A program made the position numbers and the translations under genes. From Truepera sp. (GTDB lineage: Bacteria > Deinococcota > Deinococci > Deinococcales > Trueperaceae), in NCBI GenBank assembly GCA_018333775.1, contig JAGXSO010000079.1:1-11027 (forward strand): a DNA stretch of 11,027 bases, written 5' to 3'. Every line of letters begins with the position of its first letter. Within the stretch, counting starts at the first letter, position 1. Positions 4,364 through 11,027 of this stretch are shown here, piece by piece. The notes below the pieces were generated by a model. The model did not search any database, was not told the origin of the DNA, and was given only the letters and a program-made list of their open reading frames with translations.

Positions 4364-6219
4364 CAGTAGGGTGCAGTCACCACCGCCTCGACCCGGCGCA
4401 GGCCGCGCAGGGCGCTACAGAGGTAGATGGTGTCGGCGCTGAGGAGGTCGCGTTCGCTCAACACGGCCTCGCGGGCCTTAGCACGGGTCGCCAGCAGGTG
4501 CTGGCGGTAGACACCGGGCAGCAGCCCGCAGGCGAGGGCGGGGGTAAAGAGATAGCCGCCTCTGTCGATGAACACGTTGGAGATGGCCCCTTCGGTGAGC
4601 TCGCCGCGCTCGTTGAAGAACAGCACGTCGGCCAAGCCGTGCTGCTGCGCCCAGCGAGTAGCCTCAGCGTAGCGCGGGCGGTGGCTGGTCTTGTGGTAAT
4701 AAAAGCGGTCGCGGCTGTCGGTGCGGGTCGCAGCCAGCGCTACCCGTACCGGGCCGGTGTCGGGGGTGAAGGGGTGCGCCGTAACGGTGAGCCGCCCGTC
4801 GCGGTGTAAGCTCAGTTTGACGCGGTAGACGCCTTCTGGCTGAAACGCCTTTGCCGCCTCTAGCAGGGCGGTGCGGGCGGCCTCGGTGCTCAGGGGGTAG
4901 TTAAAGTAGGCCGCCGAGCGGCTCAGCCGGGCCAAGTGTGCGTTCAAAAAGGGGTAGCCGGCCTCCCAGCGCAGGGTCTCAAAGAGTGTGAACACCGGGG
5001 TGGGGTCGGTCAAGAAGCGGGCCTTTAGCAGGCACTCGGCGTACTCCTCCGTGGGCTTGGAGTCGATCACGATGCCGCTCCCCACCCCCAGCTCGGCCCG
5101 CCCCTGGCGCACGGTCAGGGTGCGGATAGCTACGTTGAAAGCGGCGTCGCCATCGGGGGCTAAGTAGCCGATGGCGCCGGTATAGAGGCCTCTGGGCCGG
5201 GCCTCGAGCCCGCGGATGATCTCCATAGCGCGGCGCTTGGGCGCGCCGGTGACTGAGCCGCACGGGAACAGGCTGGCAAAGAGCTGATGCGCCGTAACCC
5301 CCGGTCTAAGCCGCCCGGTCACCGTCGAGGTCATCTGCAACAGGCTGTCGTAAGCCTCGACGGTAAAGAGCTTGGGCACCCGCACCGAACCGGTCTGGCA
5401 GATGCGCCCCAGGTCGTTGCGCAAGAGATCGACGATCATCACATTCTCGGCGCGGCTCTTGGGGTCCTGTTGCAGCTCCTGGCTGAGGGCCGCGTCCTCT
5501 TCCGGGGTGCGCCCGCGCGGCAGCGTCCCCTTCATCGGCTTAGCGGTAACGACGCCGCCCCTAACGCGGAAGAATAGCTCGGGCGAAAGGCTAAGAAACT
5601 GCGCCTCCGGAGTGTTGAGATAGGCGCCGTAAGGGACGCGCTGCGCGGTCTTGAGCTGCTGATAAAGGGCCGGTAGCGAGCCCTGGAAATCGAAGCTAAA
5701 GCGGTCGGTGAAGTTGATCTGATAGCAGTCACCGGCCTCGAGATAGTCGCGGATGCGCTTAAGTTTGGCGGTATAGCCTTCGGGCTCGAGCCCGAACCGG
5801 GGGGTACCGATCTTAAGCGGCGCATGTGGGCTAAATGCGCCGCCGTCGTAATGGTCGGGCGAAGCCTTATGGTCGGGCGAAGCCTTGCGGTGATCGAAGC
5901 GCCTGGGCTGGCGGTAGACGCCCAACCAGGCCAGCGGCTGATCCAGTTCCGGCATCAGCGAGGCCAGCCCCTGCAGGGCATAACCTAGCTCGTAGGTGAG
6001 GTAGCCAGCCAGAAAGTATCCTGCGGCCAGGTAGCGCTCGACGTCGGCAAAGAAGGTTGCCACACCGCGCGCATCGCTAAGGGTCAGCACCGTCAGCGGC
6101 TCGCTGAACAAGAGCGAGGTGTACTCCTCAGGGTCGGGCCGACTGCTCTCCAGCAGCACGCTGCCCGGCACCTGTAATGCGCTCAGGAAGCTATCGGGAA
6201 GTTCGGCGAAACGGCTCAT
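4360..6219 (-). CDS. pabBC: Aminodeoxychorismate synthase component I fused to aminodeoxychorismate lyase
   Basis: A 619-aa bifunctional enzyme of folate (p-aminobenzoate) synthesis. Residues about 1-405 are a PabB chorismate-binding domain: DCYQINFT (164-171), PMKGTLPRG (228-236), DLLRNDLGR (264-272), the GSVTGAPK loop (321-328) and [14 protein letters not shown] near the end. The Lys in KGT is the PabB signature; anthranilate synthase TrpE has Ala there. Residues about 406-619 are a class IV PLP-dependent PabC lyase, with the cofactor lysine expected at K510 in [12 protein letters not shown] and the pattern [16 protein letters not shown] (535-550). It would turn chorismate plus ammonia into aminodeoxychorismate and then p-aminobenzoate and pyruvate. 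The glutaminase partner PabA is not in this window. I chose the ATG at 6219, which overlaps the msrA stop as ATGA and has a purine-rich GGGGGA just before it. A longer frame to 6411 would add 64 residues of unlike composition within msrA. An in-frame duplication lies at residues 112-123. Confidence 0.93.
   Translation of the reverse strand: MSRFAELPDSFLSALQVPGSVLLESSRPDPEEYTSLLFSEPLTVLTLSDARGVATFFADVERYLAAGYFLAGYLTYELGYALQGLASLMPELDQPLAWLGVYRQPRRFDHRKASPDHKASPDHYDGGAFSPHAPLKIGTPRFGLEPEGYTAKLKRIRDYLEAGDCYQINFTDRFSFDFQGSLPALYQQLKTAQRVPYGAYLNTPEAQFLSLSPELFFRVRGGVVTAKPMKGTLPRGRTPEEDAALSQELQQDPKSRAENVMIVDLLRNDLGRICQTGSVRVPKLFTVEAYDSLLQMTSTVTGRLRPGVTAHQLFASLFPCGSVTGAPKRRAMEIIRGLEARPRGLYTGAIGYLAPDGDAAFNVAIRTLTVRQGRAELGVGSGIVIDSKPTEEYAECLLKARFLTDPTPVFTLFETLRWEAGYPFLNAHLARLSRSAAYFNYPLSTEAARTALLEAAKAFQPEGVYRVKLSLHRDGRLTVTAHPFTPDTGPVRVALAATRTDSRDRFYYHKTSHRPRYAEATRWAQQHGLADVLFFNERGELTEGAISNVFIDRGGYLFTPALACGLLPGVYRQHLLATRAKAREAVLSERDLLSADTIYLCSALRGLRRVEAVVTAPYW
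5851..5886 (-). repeat. 18-bp tandem duplication inside pabBC
   Basis: Two identical adjacent 18-bp units (5851-5868 and 5869-5886) encode KASPDH twice. They lie in a variable linker before the chorismate-binding core, so the duplication should be tolerated. It probably arose by replication slippage. Confidence 0.85.
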
Positions 6220-6773
6220 TCCCCCGCGCGGAGGTCGCTGAGGCGGCGCAGTTTGGCGGCGAAGCGCTGGCGCACCTTGGCCACCTTGGGCGCTACTACG
6301 AGCTGGCAGTAGGGCTGGGCCGGGTTGTTGGCGAAGTAGTTGTGGTGATAGTCTTCCGCCGGGTAGAAGGTGGGCAAGGGCAGCAGCTCGGTGACTAGCG
6401 GATCGTCCCACAGTGGAGCAACCTCGACCATCACGGCCTCGGCCACCTCCCGCTGCGCCTCGTCGTGATAAAAGATGACCGAGCGGTACTGGCTGCCGAT
6501 GTCGTGCCCCTGGCGGTTTAAGGTAGTGGGGTCATGGATGGTAAAAAACACCGCTAGCAGATCGCGGTAGCTCAGAAGAGCGGGATCGAAGCGGATCTGG
6601 ACCACTTCGGCATGGCCGGTAGTATCGCTACAGACCTGCTCATAGGTAGGGTTAGGGAGATGCCCGCCGGCGTAGCCTGAAGTCACCTGACTAACGCCGC
6701 GCAGCTCCTTAAACGCAGCCTCCAGGCACCAGAAGCAGCCGCCGCCGAGGGTGGCGGTCTCTATGGTTGTCAT
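6216..6773 (-). CDS. msrA: Peptide methionine sulfoxide reductase A
   Basis: A 185-aa protein matching full-length MsrA, which reduces methionine-S-sulfoxide in proteins and free Met using thioredoxin. The catalytic motif GCFWC is at residues 12-16 with nucleophile Cys13. The family-typical blocks SGYAGG (32-37), [13 protein letters not shown] (52-64), [19 protein letters not shown] (80-98) and EDYHHNYF (140-147) are all present. Cys156, in [11 protein letters not shown], is the likely resolving Cys, as in bacterial enzymes with the same pattern. No MsrB domain is attached. It is the first gene of the minus-strand string, coupled to pabBC by a 4-base overlap. There is no SD before the ATG; a TACGCT hexamer 7 nt upstream suggests a leaderless start. 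It is divergent from the PEGA-domain membrane protein gene, with 70 bp between the starts. Confidence 0.95.
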   Translation of the reverse strand: MTTIETATLGGGCFWCLEAAFKELRGVSQVTSGYAGGHLPNPTYEQVCSDTTGHAEVVQIRFDPALLSYRDLLAVFFTIHDPTTLNRQGHDIGSQYRSVIFYHDEAQREVAEAVMVEVAPLWDDPLVTELLPLPTFYPAEDYHHNYFANNPAQPYCQLVVAPKVAKVRQRFAAKLRRLSDLRAGE

Positions 6774-6780
6774 GGCGCTA

Positions 6781-6786
6781 AGCGTA
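6781..6786 (-). promoter_or_regulatory. Candidate -10 of a leaderless promoter for msrA
   Basis: TACGCT fits TANNNT and lies 7 nt before the ATG, which has no SD. No convincing -35 hexamer is present, so this rests on spacing and on the absence of an SD. Confidence 0.35.
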
Positions 6787-6830
6787 GCGGCTTTAAGCAG
6801 AGGCTCTGGTCGCCGCGCCTACAGGGCTGA

Positions 6831-6836
6831 TAAAGT
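6831..6836 (+). promoter_or_regulatory. Candidate -10 of a leaderless promoter for the PEGA protein gene
   Basis: TAAAGT fits TANNNT, 7 nt before the GTG at 6844. It supports that start over upstream in-frame codons, which would reach into msrA. The -35 is weak. Confidence 0.35.
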
Positions 6837-6843
6837 AAGCGGC

Positions 6844-7575
6844 GTGGCTATTGGACTGCTCTTGCTAGCCGGTCTGTGGCTGTTGCTGGTGGGGCTGCTG
6901 TGGTGGGCGTTGGCGCGCCTGTGGTCGCTCCATTACGCGCAGCGCAGCGCCCAGAGCCTGCTGGGCCTGGCGGCCCTATTGCTGGTAGTCGCTGGTGGGC
7001 TGAGCTTCCTTACGCCGGAGCATGCTCCGGTGAGCGTGCCGGTTCCGGCGGTAGAGGTAAGGCTCGAGCCGCCCCTGGTTGAGCTGACCATCACCACCGA
7101 TCCCGCAGGGGCACTGATCTACCTCCAGGGGGAGCTTATCGGTCAGAGCCCGCTTAGCGCCAGCGTGCCGACCAGTCAGGTCAGCTATGCGGTGGTGGCC
7201 GATCCCAGTCTGTACCGCCCCTTTGTTGGTAAGGTGACGGTTGGCGAGGAGCGAAACCTGGCGGTCTGGATCGATCGGCGGGCCAGCGGCGAACTGAGCG
7301 AGCTGCTGCGCACCCGTGAAAACAGCTTCCTCACCCTCCTCGAGGATAGTTTGAGTGAGGGTGTCATCCGCGGGGTCGTGCGCAACGACAGCAGCCACCA
7401 TTACCCGGCGGTGTTTGTTAGCTATCTGCTGTATCAGGGGAGGGCGCTGGTCGGCGCCACTCATGCCGTGATCCCCGAGTTGGCCGCCGGCGAGGTGCGC
7501 GCCTTTGCGACCCGACCGGTCGGCGAGGGGGTAACGCGCTACCTGCTGCTCGAGCTGGTCGAGCTGGTGCCGTGA
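6844..7575 (+). CDS. Membrane-anchored PEGA-domain protein
   Basis: About 243 aa, of unknown cellular role. Two strongly hydrophobic segments (residues about 1-25 and 40-57) should anchor it in the membrane. After a Pro/Val-rich spacer, residues about 77-142 resemble a PEGA domain, a surface-protein beta module: the segment starts ITTDPAGALIYLQGELIG and continues with SPLSASVPTS. The C-terminal part (about 160-230) has the pattern of FxLYD/DUF3426-like beta domains (GVIRGVVRNDSS, a YLLYQGRALVG strand, then IPELAAGEVRAF). The GTG at 6844 was chosen because earlier in-frame starts overlap msrA on the other strand and add a non-hydrophobic basic stretch; it has no SD but a TANNNT box at leaderless distance. 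It ends 25 bp before hisZ on the same strand and could be cotranscribed, though no functional link to histidine synthesis is evident. Confidence 0.75.
   Translation: MAIGLLLLAGLWLLLVGLLWWALARLWSLHYAQRSAQSLLGLAALLLVVAGGLSFLTPEHAPVSVPVPAVEVRLEPPLVELTITTDPAGALIYLQGELIGQSPLSASVPTSQVSYAVVADPSLYRPFVGKVTVGEERNLAVWIDRRASGELSELLRTRENSFLTLLEDSLSEGVIRGVVRNDSSHHYPAVFVSYLLYQGRALVGATHAVIPELAAGEVRAFATRPVGEGVTRYLLLELVELVP
7015..7030. repeat. 16-bp palindrome in the PEGA gene
   Basis: CCGGAGCATGCTCCGG is perfect and centred on CATG. With one G-U pair the RNA stem could be extended. It lies in the Pro-rich spacer after the second membrane helix. It may be a chance result of coding PEHAP in GC-rich codons. Confidence 0.5.
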
Positions 7576-7588
7576 GCCCACCACGCGG

Positions 7589-7594
7589 TAGGCT
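7589..7594 (+). promoter_or_regulatory. Candidate -10 before hisZ
   Basis: TAGGCT (TANNNT), 6 nt before the hisZ ATG, which has no SD. The 25-bp gap leaves no room for an attenuator, leader peptide or T-box. Confidence 0.3.
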
Positions 7595-7600
7595 ACTGTT

Positions 7601-8776
7601 ATGAGCCTTGCGCCGCCCGACGGCACCCGCTATAGCCTCCCCGAGCAACAAGCCCAACTGCGCTGGATCACCGAGCGCCTGCAACGCCTCTACCAGAGCT
7701 GGGGCTACCAGCCGGTCGAGGTGCCGGCGCTCGAGCGCTACGATCCGCTGCACCCCGCCGCTCACAAGTCGTTTAAGCTCTCAGACCGCGATGGCGAGGT
7801 GTTGGCGCTGCGCGCCGATTTCACTCCGGCACTAGCCAGGCTCGTCAAGGCAAGCTACCCGGAGGCCGATCGGCCGCGGCGGCTTCAGTACACTGGCAAA
7901 CTCTGGCAGGCTCACGCCGATATGGCCCGCGCCCGCGAGTTCACCCAGGTAGGGCTCGAGCTGGTCGGAGTCAGTAATGCCCGGGCCGACGCCGAGCTGA
8001 TCCACTTAGCCCGCGAGTCGGTGCGCGAGGTCGGTTTGGCGCCACGGGTAGAGATCGGTAATCCGGGGGTGGTGCGGGCGCTCTTTAACCTGGCTAATCT
8101 CCTGGAGGGGGAGCGCGAGTCTCTGGCTGACGCCATCCACCGCAAGGATCAGCGAACCATGCTAGACCTGCTCGAGGCCCGGCCGCTGGCAGCCGACCTG
8201 CGCCGCGCGCTGCTGCTGGTCCCCGACCTTTACGGCGACGTGCAGGTGCTAATAGAAGGCCGGCAGGCCATGCCCTGGCCCGAGACGATGGCCGAACTCG
8301 ACCGCCTGGAGGCCGTCTTAAGCGAGTTCGAGGACGACAGCGAGCTGCTTCTTGACCTCGGCATGGCGCGGCGGCTCAACTACTACACCGGGGTGATGTT
8401 TAACGCCTACACCATCGACTTTGGCCAGCCCCTTTTGGGCGGCGGGCGCTACGACGGGGCGCTGCTACCTTATGCCGCGGGCTTTGCCTTGGGGCTCGAG
8501 CGCCTGCTCAGCGCCCTCAACGGGCGGGGGCCGGGCTTGCGGCCACCCTTGCTGTTAAGCCTCGACGACGCCGCGGCGCGCTACTTCCGCACCCAGGGGT
8601 ACACCGTGGAGCGGGCGCTTTACGCCGACCTCGAAGCGGCGCGGGAGTACGCGCGATGGTGCGGCAGCGCCTACCTGCTCTCCCCCGACGGCCTGATCCC
8701 TATCGTGGCCGATCCTCCCGAGCAAGAAGTGCTAAGTGCGCTCTACCAGGCCTACCGGGAGGGGTACCATGACTAA
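7601..8776 (+). CDS. hisZ: ATP phosphoribosyltransferase regulatory subunit HisZ
   Basis: A 391-aa paralogue of histidyl-tRNA synthetase that lacks aminoacylation function and forms a hetero-octamer with short HisG, carrying the allosteric histidine site. The class II synthetase-like fold shows in [11 protein letters not shown] (70-80), [15 protein letters not shown] (109-123), [10 protein letters not shown] (261-270), [11 protein letters not shown] (278-288) and FALGLERLL (295-303). The length is near that of other HisZ proteins and short of a full HisRS with its anticodon-binding domain. The immediate neighbour is a 203-aa HisG of the short form, which needs HisZ, and this fixes the assignment. 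The reading frame runs 8 bp into hisG. The start ATG has no SD; a TAGGCT box is 6 nt upstream. Confidence 0.93.
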   Translation: MSLAPPDGTRYSLPEQQAQLRWITERLQRLYQSWGYQPVEVPALERYDPLHPAAHKSFKLSDRDGEVLALRADFTPALARLVKASYPEADRPRRLQYTGKLWQAHADMARAREFTQVGLELVGVSNARADAELIHLARESVREVGLAPRVEIGNPGVVRALFNLANLLEGERESLADAIHRKDQRTMLDLLEARPLAADLRRALLLVPDLYGDVQVLIEGRQAMPWPETMAELDRLEAVLSEFEDDSELLLDLGMARRLNYYTGVMFNAYTIDFGQPLLGGGRYDGALLPYAAGFALGLERLLSALNGRGPGLRPPLLLSLDDAAARYFRTQGYTVERALYADLEAAREYARWCGSAYLLSPDGLIPIVADPPEQEVLSALYQAYREGYHD

Positions 8777-9380
8777 GCTGACGCTGGCCTTGCCCAAGGG
8801 GCGAGTGCTAGACACCAGCTTGGCGGCGCTGCGGGCGGCCGGCCTGAAGCTTACCCTCCCTCCCGGCGGTCGCGGGCTTAAGCACGACGCCGGCGACGCC
8901 TGGATCATTGAGATGCGCAATAGCGACGTGCCGACCTATGTTGAACTAGGCGTGGCCGACGCCGGGGTAGTTGGCAAGGATGTGCTGCTAGAGGCCGGTT
9001 CGGCGCTGTTCGAACCGGTCGATCTGGGCTTTGCGACCTGCCGCCTGTCGCTGATCCGCCCCCTCGGGGCGACCGGGCCGATCACCCGGATAGCCAGCAA
9101 GTACCCGCGCCTGACTCGGCAGTACCTAGCCCGTAAAGGGCTAACAGCCGAGGTGGTCAAGCTCTCGGGGAACGTGGAGTTAGCCTGCCTAACGGGCCTG
9201 GCCGACGCAGTGGTGGACGTGGTGGAAACCGGGGGGACGATCCGGGCCAATCAGCTTACGGAGATCGAGGTGATCATGGGCAGCAGCGCCCGCTTGGTGG
9301 TCAACCGTGCAGCCTTGAAGCTCAAGTCCGCCCTCCTTAAGCCGCTGATTACGGCCTTGCGCCGGCATGCCGCCAGATGA
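8769..9380 (+). CDS. hisG: ATP phosphoribosyltransferase catalytic subunit, short form
   Basis: A 203-aa enzyme catalysing the first step of histidine synthesis: ATP plus phosphoribosyl pyrophosphate to phosphoribosyl-ATP. Visible motifs are LALPKGR (6-12), [20 protein letters not shown] (49-68) and the PRPP-binding loop [14 protein letters not shown] (150-163). It lacks the C-terminal regulatory domain of long HisG, consistent with dependence on the adjacent HisZ. I chose the ATG at 8769: it begins the family-typical N-terminus, has a GGGAGG SD just upstream and overlaps hisZ by 8 bp. The upstream in-frame start at 8736 would add 11 unrelated residues. The stop overlaps the next gene's start as ATGA. 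Confidence 0.95.
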   Translation: MTKLTLALPKGRVLDTSLAALRAAGLKLTLPPGGRGLKHDAGDAWIIEMRNSDVPTYVELGVADAGVVGKDVLLEAGSALFEPVDLGFATCRLSLIRPLGATGPITRIASKYPRLTRQYLARKGLTAEVVKLSGNVELACLTGLADAVVDVVETGGTIRANQLTEIEVIMGSSARLVVNRAALKLKSALLKPLITALRRHAAR

Positions 9381-10552
9381 GCCTGCAACACGGCGACTGG
9401 CTCTTAGGCGCCCAGGCCGCAGCCACGGTGATCAGCCCCAACCGCCAGGAGGTCTACAGCTTCGACCTGCAGGGCCGCCCGCTCAGTTGGTTTTTACGCG
9501 GCACCGTCTACAAGCGCTCACTGGCCTCGCGGGTGTTTGGGCGACGGCGGGAGGATGGGGTACGGCAGCGCTGGGAGTTGTCTGAAGAGGCGGCAGCGGC
9601 GCAGTTTGTCGCGGTGCTAAAGAGTGTCGGGCCGCTGATGGCCGAACCCTTGCCGCAGGTACTCCGAAATCATTCTCGCTGCGCTCGGATCCGCGACCGG
9701 CTGGCGCGCATCCTAAGCTGGACACCACAGCGCCTGCTAGCCGAGCGCGCTCGTTTCGAGGAGGCTTACTTGCCGATCAGCATCCTCCCGCCCGACCAGT
9801 ACCAGGCGGTGGTGCTGCAAGCTACCTTCGGCTGCTCCTGGAACCGCTGCACCTTCTGCAGCTTCTATCAGGATCGCCCATTTAGCGCCAAAACGCCCGC
9901 GGCGTTCACCGAGCATATAGAGCGTGTAGCGGCCTTGCTGGGCGAGGCGGTAGCCCTGCGCCAAAGCATCTTTTTAGCCGACGGCAACGCGCTGATGCTG
10001 GCCAATAGTCGGCTTATGCCGCTAATCGAACGCGCCCAAGCAGCCTTCCCCGGACGCGGCATCTATGGCTTTGTGGATGTCTTTTCTGGGGAGAAAAAGC
10101 CGCTTGCCGACTGGCAGGCGCTGGAACGAGCCGGACTAAGGCGCGTCTATATCGGCTTGGAGACGGGCCACGACGCTCTTTTAGCTTGGCTGAACAAACC
10201 CGGCAGCGCCGCCGAGGCGCAAGAGTTTATCGCTACGCTAAAACGGGCCGGGCTGAGCGTCTCGGCCATCGTCATGGTGGGGGCCGGCGGCAGCGCCTTT
10301 GCCGAGGCCCACCTGCGCGACAGCCTGGCGCTGCTAGCGGCTATCCCTTTCACCAAGGGCGACCTGGTCTACCTCTCACCCTTCATCGAGCACCCCGGCT
10401 CGGTCTATGCTCAGCGCGCTGCCGAACTGGGTAGCCGGGCGCTCAGCGACGATGAGCGGGCAACGCAGTACGAGGCTCTGAAGCGCGGCATCCGCCAGGC
10501 CCACCCCAAGGTGAAGGTCGCGCTTTATCACCTTGAAGAGTTCTTCTACTGA
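9377..10552 (+). CDS. Radical SAM protein with CX4CX2C cluster
   Basis: A 391-aa protein of the radical SAM superfamily. Residues 153, 158 and 161 ([14 protein letters not shown]) should hold the [4Fe-4S] cluster with CX4CX2C spacing, wider than the usual CX3CX2C but found in COG1032-like members. [10 protein letters not shown] (199-208), [19 protein letters not shown] (258-276) and AIVMVGAGG (297-305) follow the TIM-barrel strand pattern of the family. The N-terminal 140 residues are an additional region that I do not recognise. There is no obvious B12-binding or SPASM domain. The start ATG overlaps the hisG stop (ATGA), so it is translationally coupled to hisZ-hisG. No histidine-pathway step is known to need such an enzyme, so the substrate is unknown. 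Confidence 0.88.
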   Translation: MSLQHGDWLLGAQAAATVISPNRQEVYSFDLQGRPLSWFLRGTVYKRSLASRVFGRRREDGVRQRWELSEEAAAAQFVAVLKSVGPLMAEPLPQVLRNHSRCARIRDRLARILSWTPQRLLAERARFEEAYLPISILPPDQYQAVVLQATFGCSWNRCTFCSFYQDRPFSAKTPAAFTEHIERVAALLGEAVALRQSIFLADGNALMLANSRLMPLIERAQAAFPGRGIYGFVDVFSGEKKPLADWQALERAGLRRVYIGLETGHDALLAWLNKPGSAAEAQEFIATLKRAGLSVSAIVMVGAGGSAFAEAHLRDSLALLAAIPFTKGDLVYLSPFIEHPGSVYAQRAAELGSRALSDDERATQYEALKRGIRQAHPKVKVALYHLEEFFY

Positions 10553-10580
10553 ACTATCCAGCCAAAAACCGGCCGCTAAC

Positions 10581-11027
10581 TTATCCCCGCGCTTTAAGGC
10601 GCAGGCGCGGCAGGCGCCAGGTCTCCGCGTCGAGCAGGATAAAGACCGTGACGATCTCGAGCCGCCCCGCGTACATGCCGAAGATCAACAAGCCCCGGCT
10701 GACCGGGTGCAGCTCGGCAAAGTTCAGCATCGGTCCGACCGCGCCCAGCCCTGGCCCGATATTGCCGATGCAGGCGATGGCAGCGGTCAGCGCCGTGACG
10801 AAGTCGGCGCCGAGCCAGACCAGCGCCAGCGTAGTGACGGCAAAGAGGCCGATGTACAGCGTGACGAAGGCCGCGACCGCCCGCAATACCTCCTCGGGAA
10901 CGGTGCGTTGGCCGACACGCAGCGGGACTACCGCTCGAGGGTGCAGGGTGTGGCGCAACTCGCGGGCAGCCTGCCTGCTAATAATCAACCAGCGGGCCAC
11001 CTTGATGCCGCCGGCGGCGCTGCCGGC
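10581..11027 (-). CDS. trkH: TrkH-type potassium transporter membrane subunit, C-terminal part
   Basis: Partial: the last 148 residues, with the 5' part beyond the right edge. The fragment opens with AGSAAGGIKVAR, matching the third K+-selectivity repeat of TrkH/KtrB proteins. After an amphipathic stretch and a membrane helix (VAAFVTLYIGLFAVTTLALV) comes the fourth filter repeat, IACIGNIGPGLGAVGP, and then the usual C-terminal helix (GLLIFGMYAGRLEIVTVFIL). It should form the K+ pathway in the cytoplasmic membrane together with a TrkA-type gating subunit, which is not visible here. It converges with the radical SAM gene across a 28-bp gap in which no clear hairpin terminator is seen. Confidence 0.92.
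   Translation of the reverse strand, partial: AGSAAGGIKVARWLIISRQAARELRHTLHPRAVVPLRVGQRTVPEEVLRAVAAFVTLYIGLFAVTTLALVWLGADFVTALTAAIACIGNIGPGLGAVGPMLNFAELHPVSRGLLIFGMYAGRLEIVTVFILLDAETWRLPRLRLKARG

Noticed and set aside
4231..4809. 192-codon plus-strand open frame
   Set aside because: Antisense to the pabC part and the regulator start. Protein composition is non-natural and there is no SD.
6220..6411. 64-residue N-terminal extension of pabBC
   Set aside because: It lies within msrA in another frame, is rich in Arg/Pro/Ala/Gln, and the ATG at 6219 has the coupled ATGA overlap and starts the natural protein.
7576..7600. T-box, his leader peptide or attenuator before hisZ
   Set aside because: Only 25 bp separate the genes; no His-rich leader ORF or hairpin can fit.
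6976..7626. 216-codon minus-strand open frame
   Set aside because: Antisense shadow of the PEGA gene, which has membrane helices, a domain pattern and a plausible promoter.
10553..10580. Bidirectional terminator between the radical SAM gene and trkH
   Set aside because: There is an A-run and the short palindrome CGGCCG but no stable stem followed by a T-run on either strand.

Overview
The window looks like a chromosomal segment from a GC-rich bacterium, most likely a member of the Deinococcota (Deinococcus-Thermus, perhaps Truepera-like). This is inferred from several traits together: a large regulator with its SARP-type winged helix and BTAD domain at the C-terminus, a short HisG paired with HisZ, and several genes that lack a Shine-Dalgarno (SD) but have a TANNNT -10 motif 6-7 nt before the start codon, as expected for leaderless mRNAs. 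The taxonomic call is tentative.

Region 1 (1-1749) is accessory in character. Lines sampled by eye run about 37-55% GC, against about 63% further right. The products are small, mostly secreted and unrecognised. A divergent control region (about 1468-1611) holds two exact 23-bp direct repeats and a third, degenerate, inverted copy. Each 23-mer contains two ACCTAACAT half-sites 11 bp apart. On both sides the outermost 23-mer ends exactly 7 bp before a -10-like hexamer. This is the layout known for SARP-family activator sites. Leftward it would drive a 42-aa peptide, a lipoprotein, a Cys-containing small protein (possibly frameshifted from the lipoprotein) and a secreted protein cut by the window edge. 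Rightward it would drive a 45-aa peptide with a signal sequence and a near-perfect SD.

Region 2 (1746-6773, minus strand) is a tightly packed gene string: msrA, a pabB-pabC fusion, a possible 35-aa coupled ORF and an 837-aa SARP/BTAD-TPR regulator. Adjacent members overlap by 4 bases (ATGA, GTGA, ATGA). The regulator and the 45-aa peptide gene end tail to tail on a single shared CTAG that supplies both TAG stops. Regulator, candidate operator and secreted peptide are therefore next to each other. The suggestion that they form a peptide-responsive circuit is inference.

Region 3 (6844-10552, plus strand) carries a two-helix membrane protein with a PEGA-like domain, then hisZ, hisG and a radical SAM protein. 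These last three overlap and are probably one operon, with HisZ and HisG forming ATP phosphoribosyltransferase, the first step of histidine synthesis.

Region 4 (10581-11027, minus strand) is the C-terminal end of a TrkH-type K+ transporter subunit, convergent with the radical SAM gene. No tRNA, rRNA, CRISPR array, insertion sequence or riboswitch was recognised.
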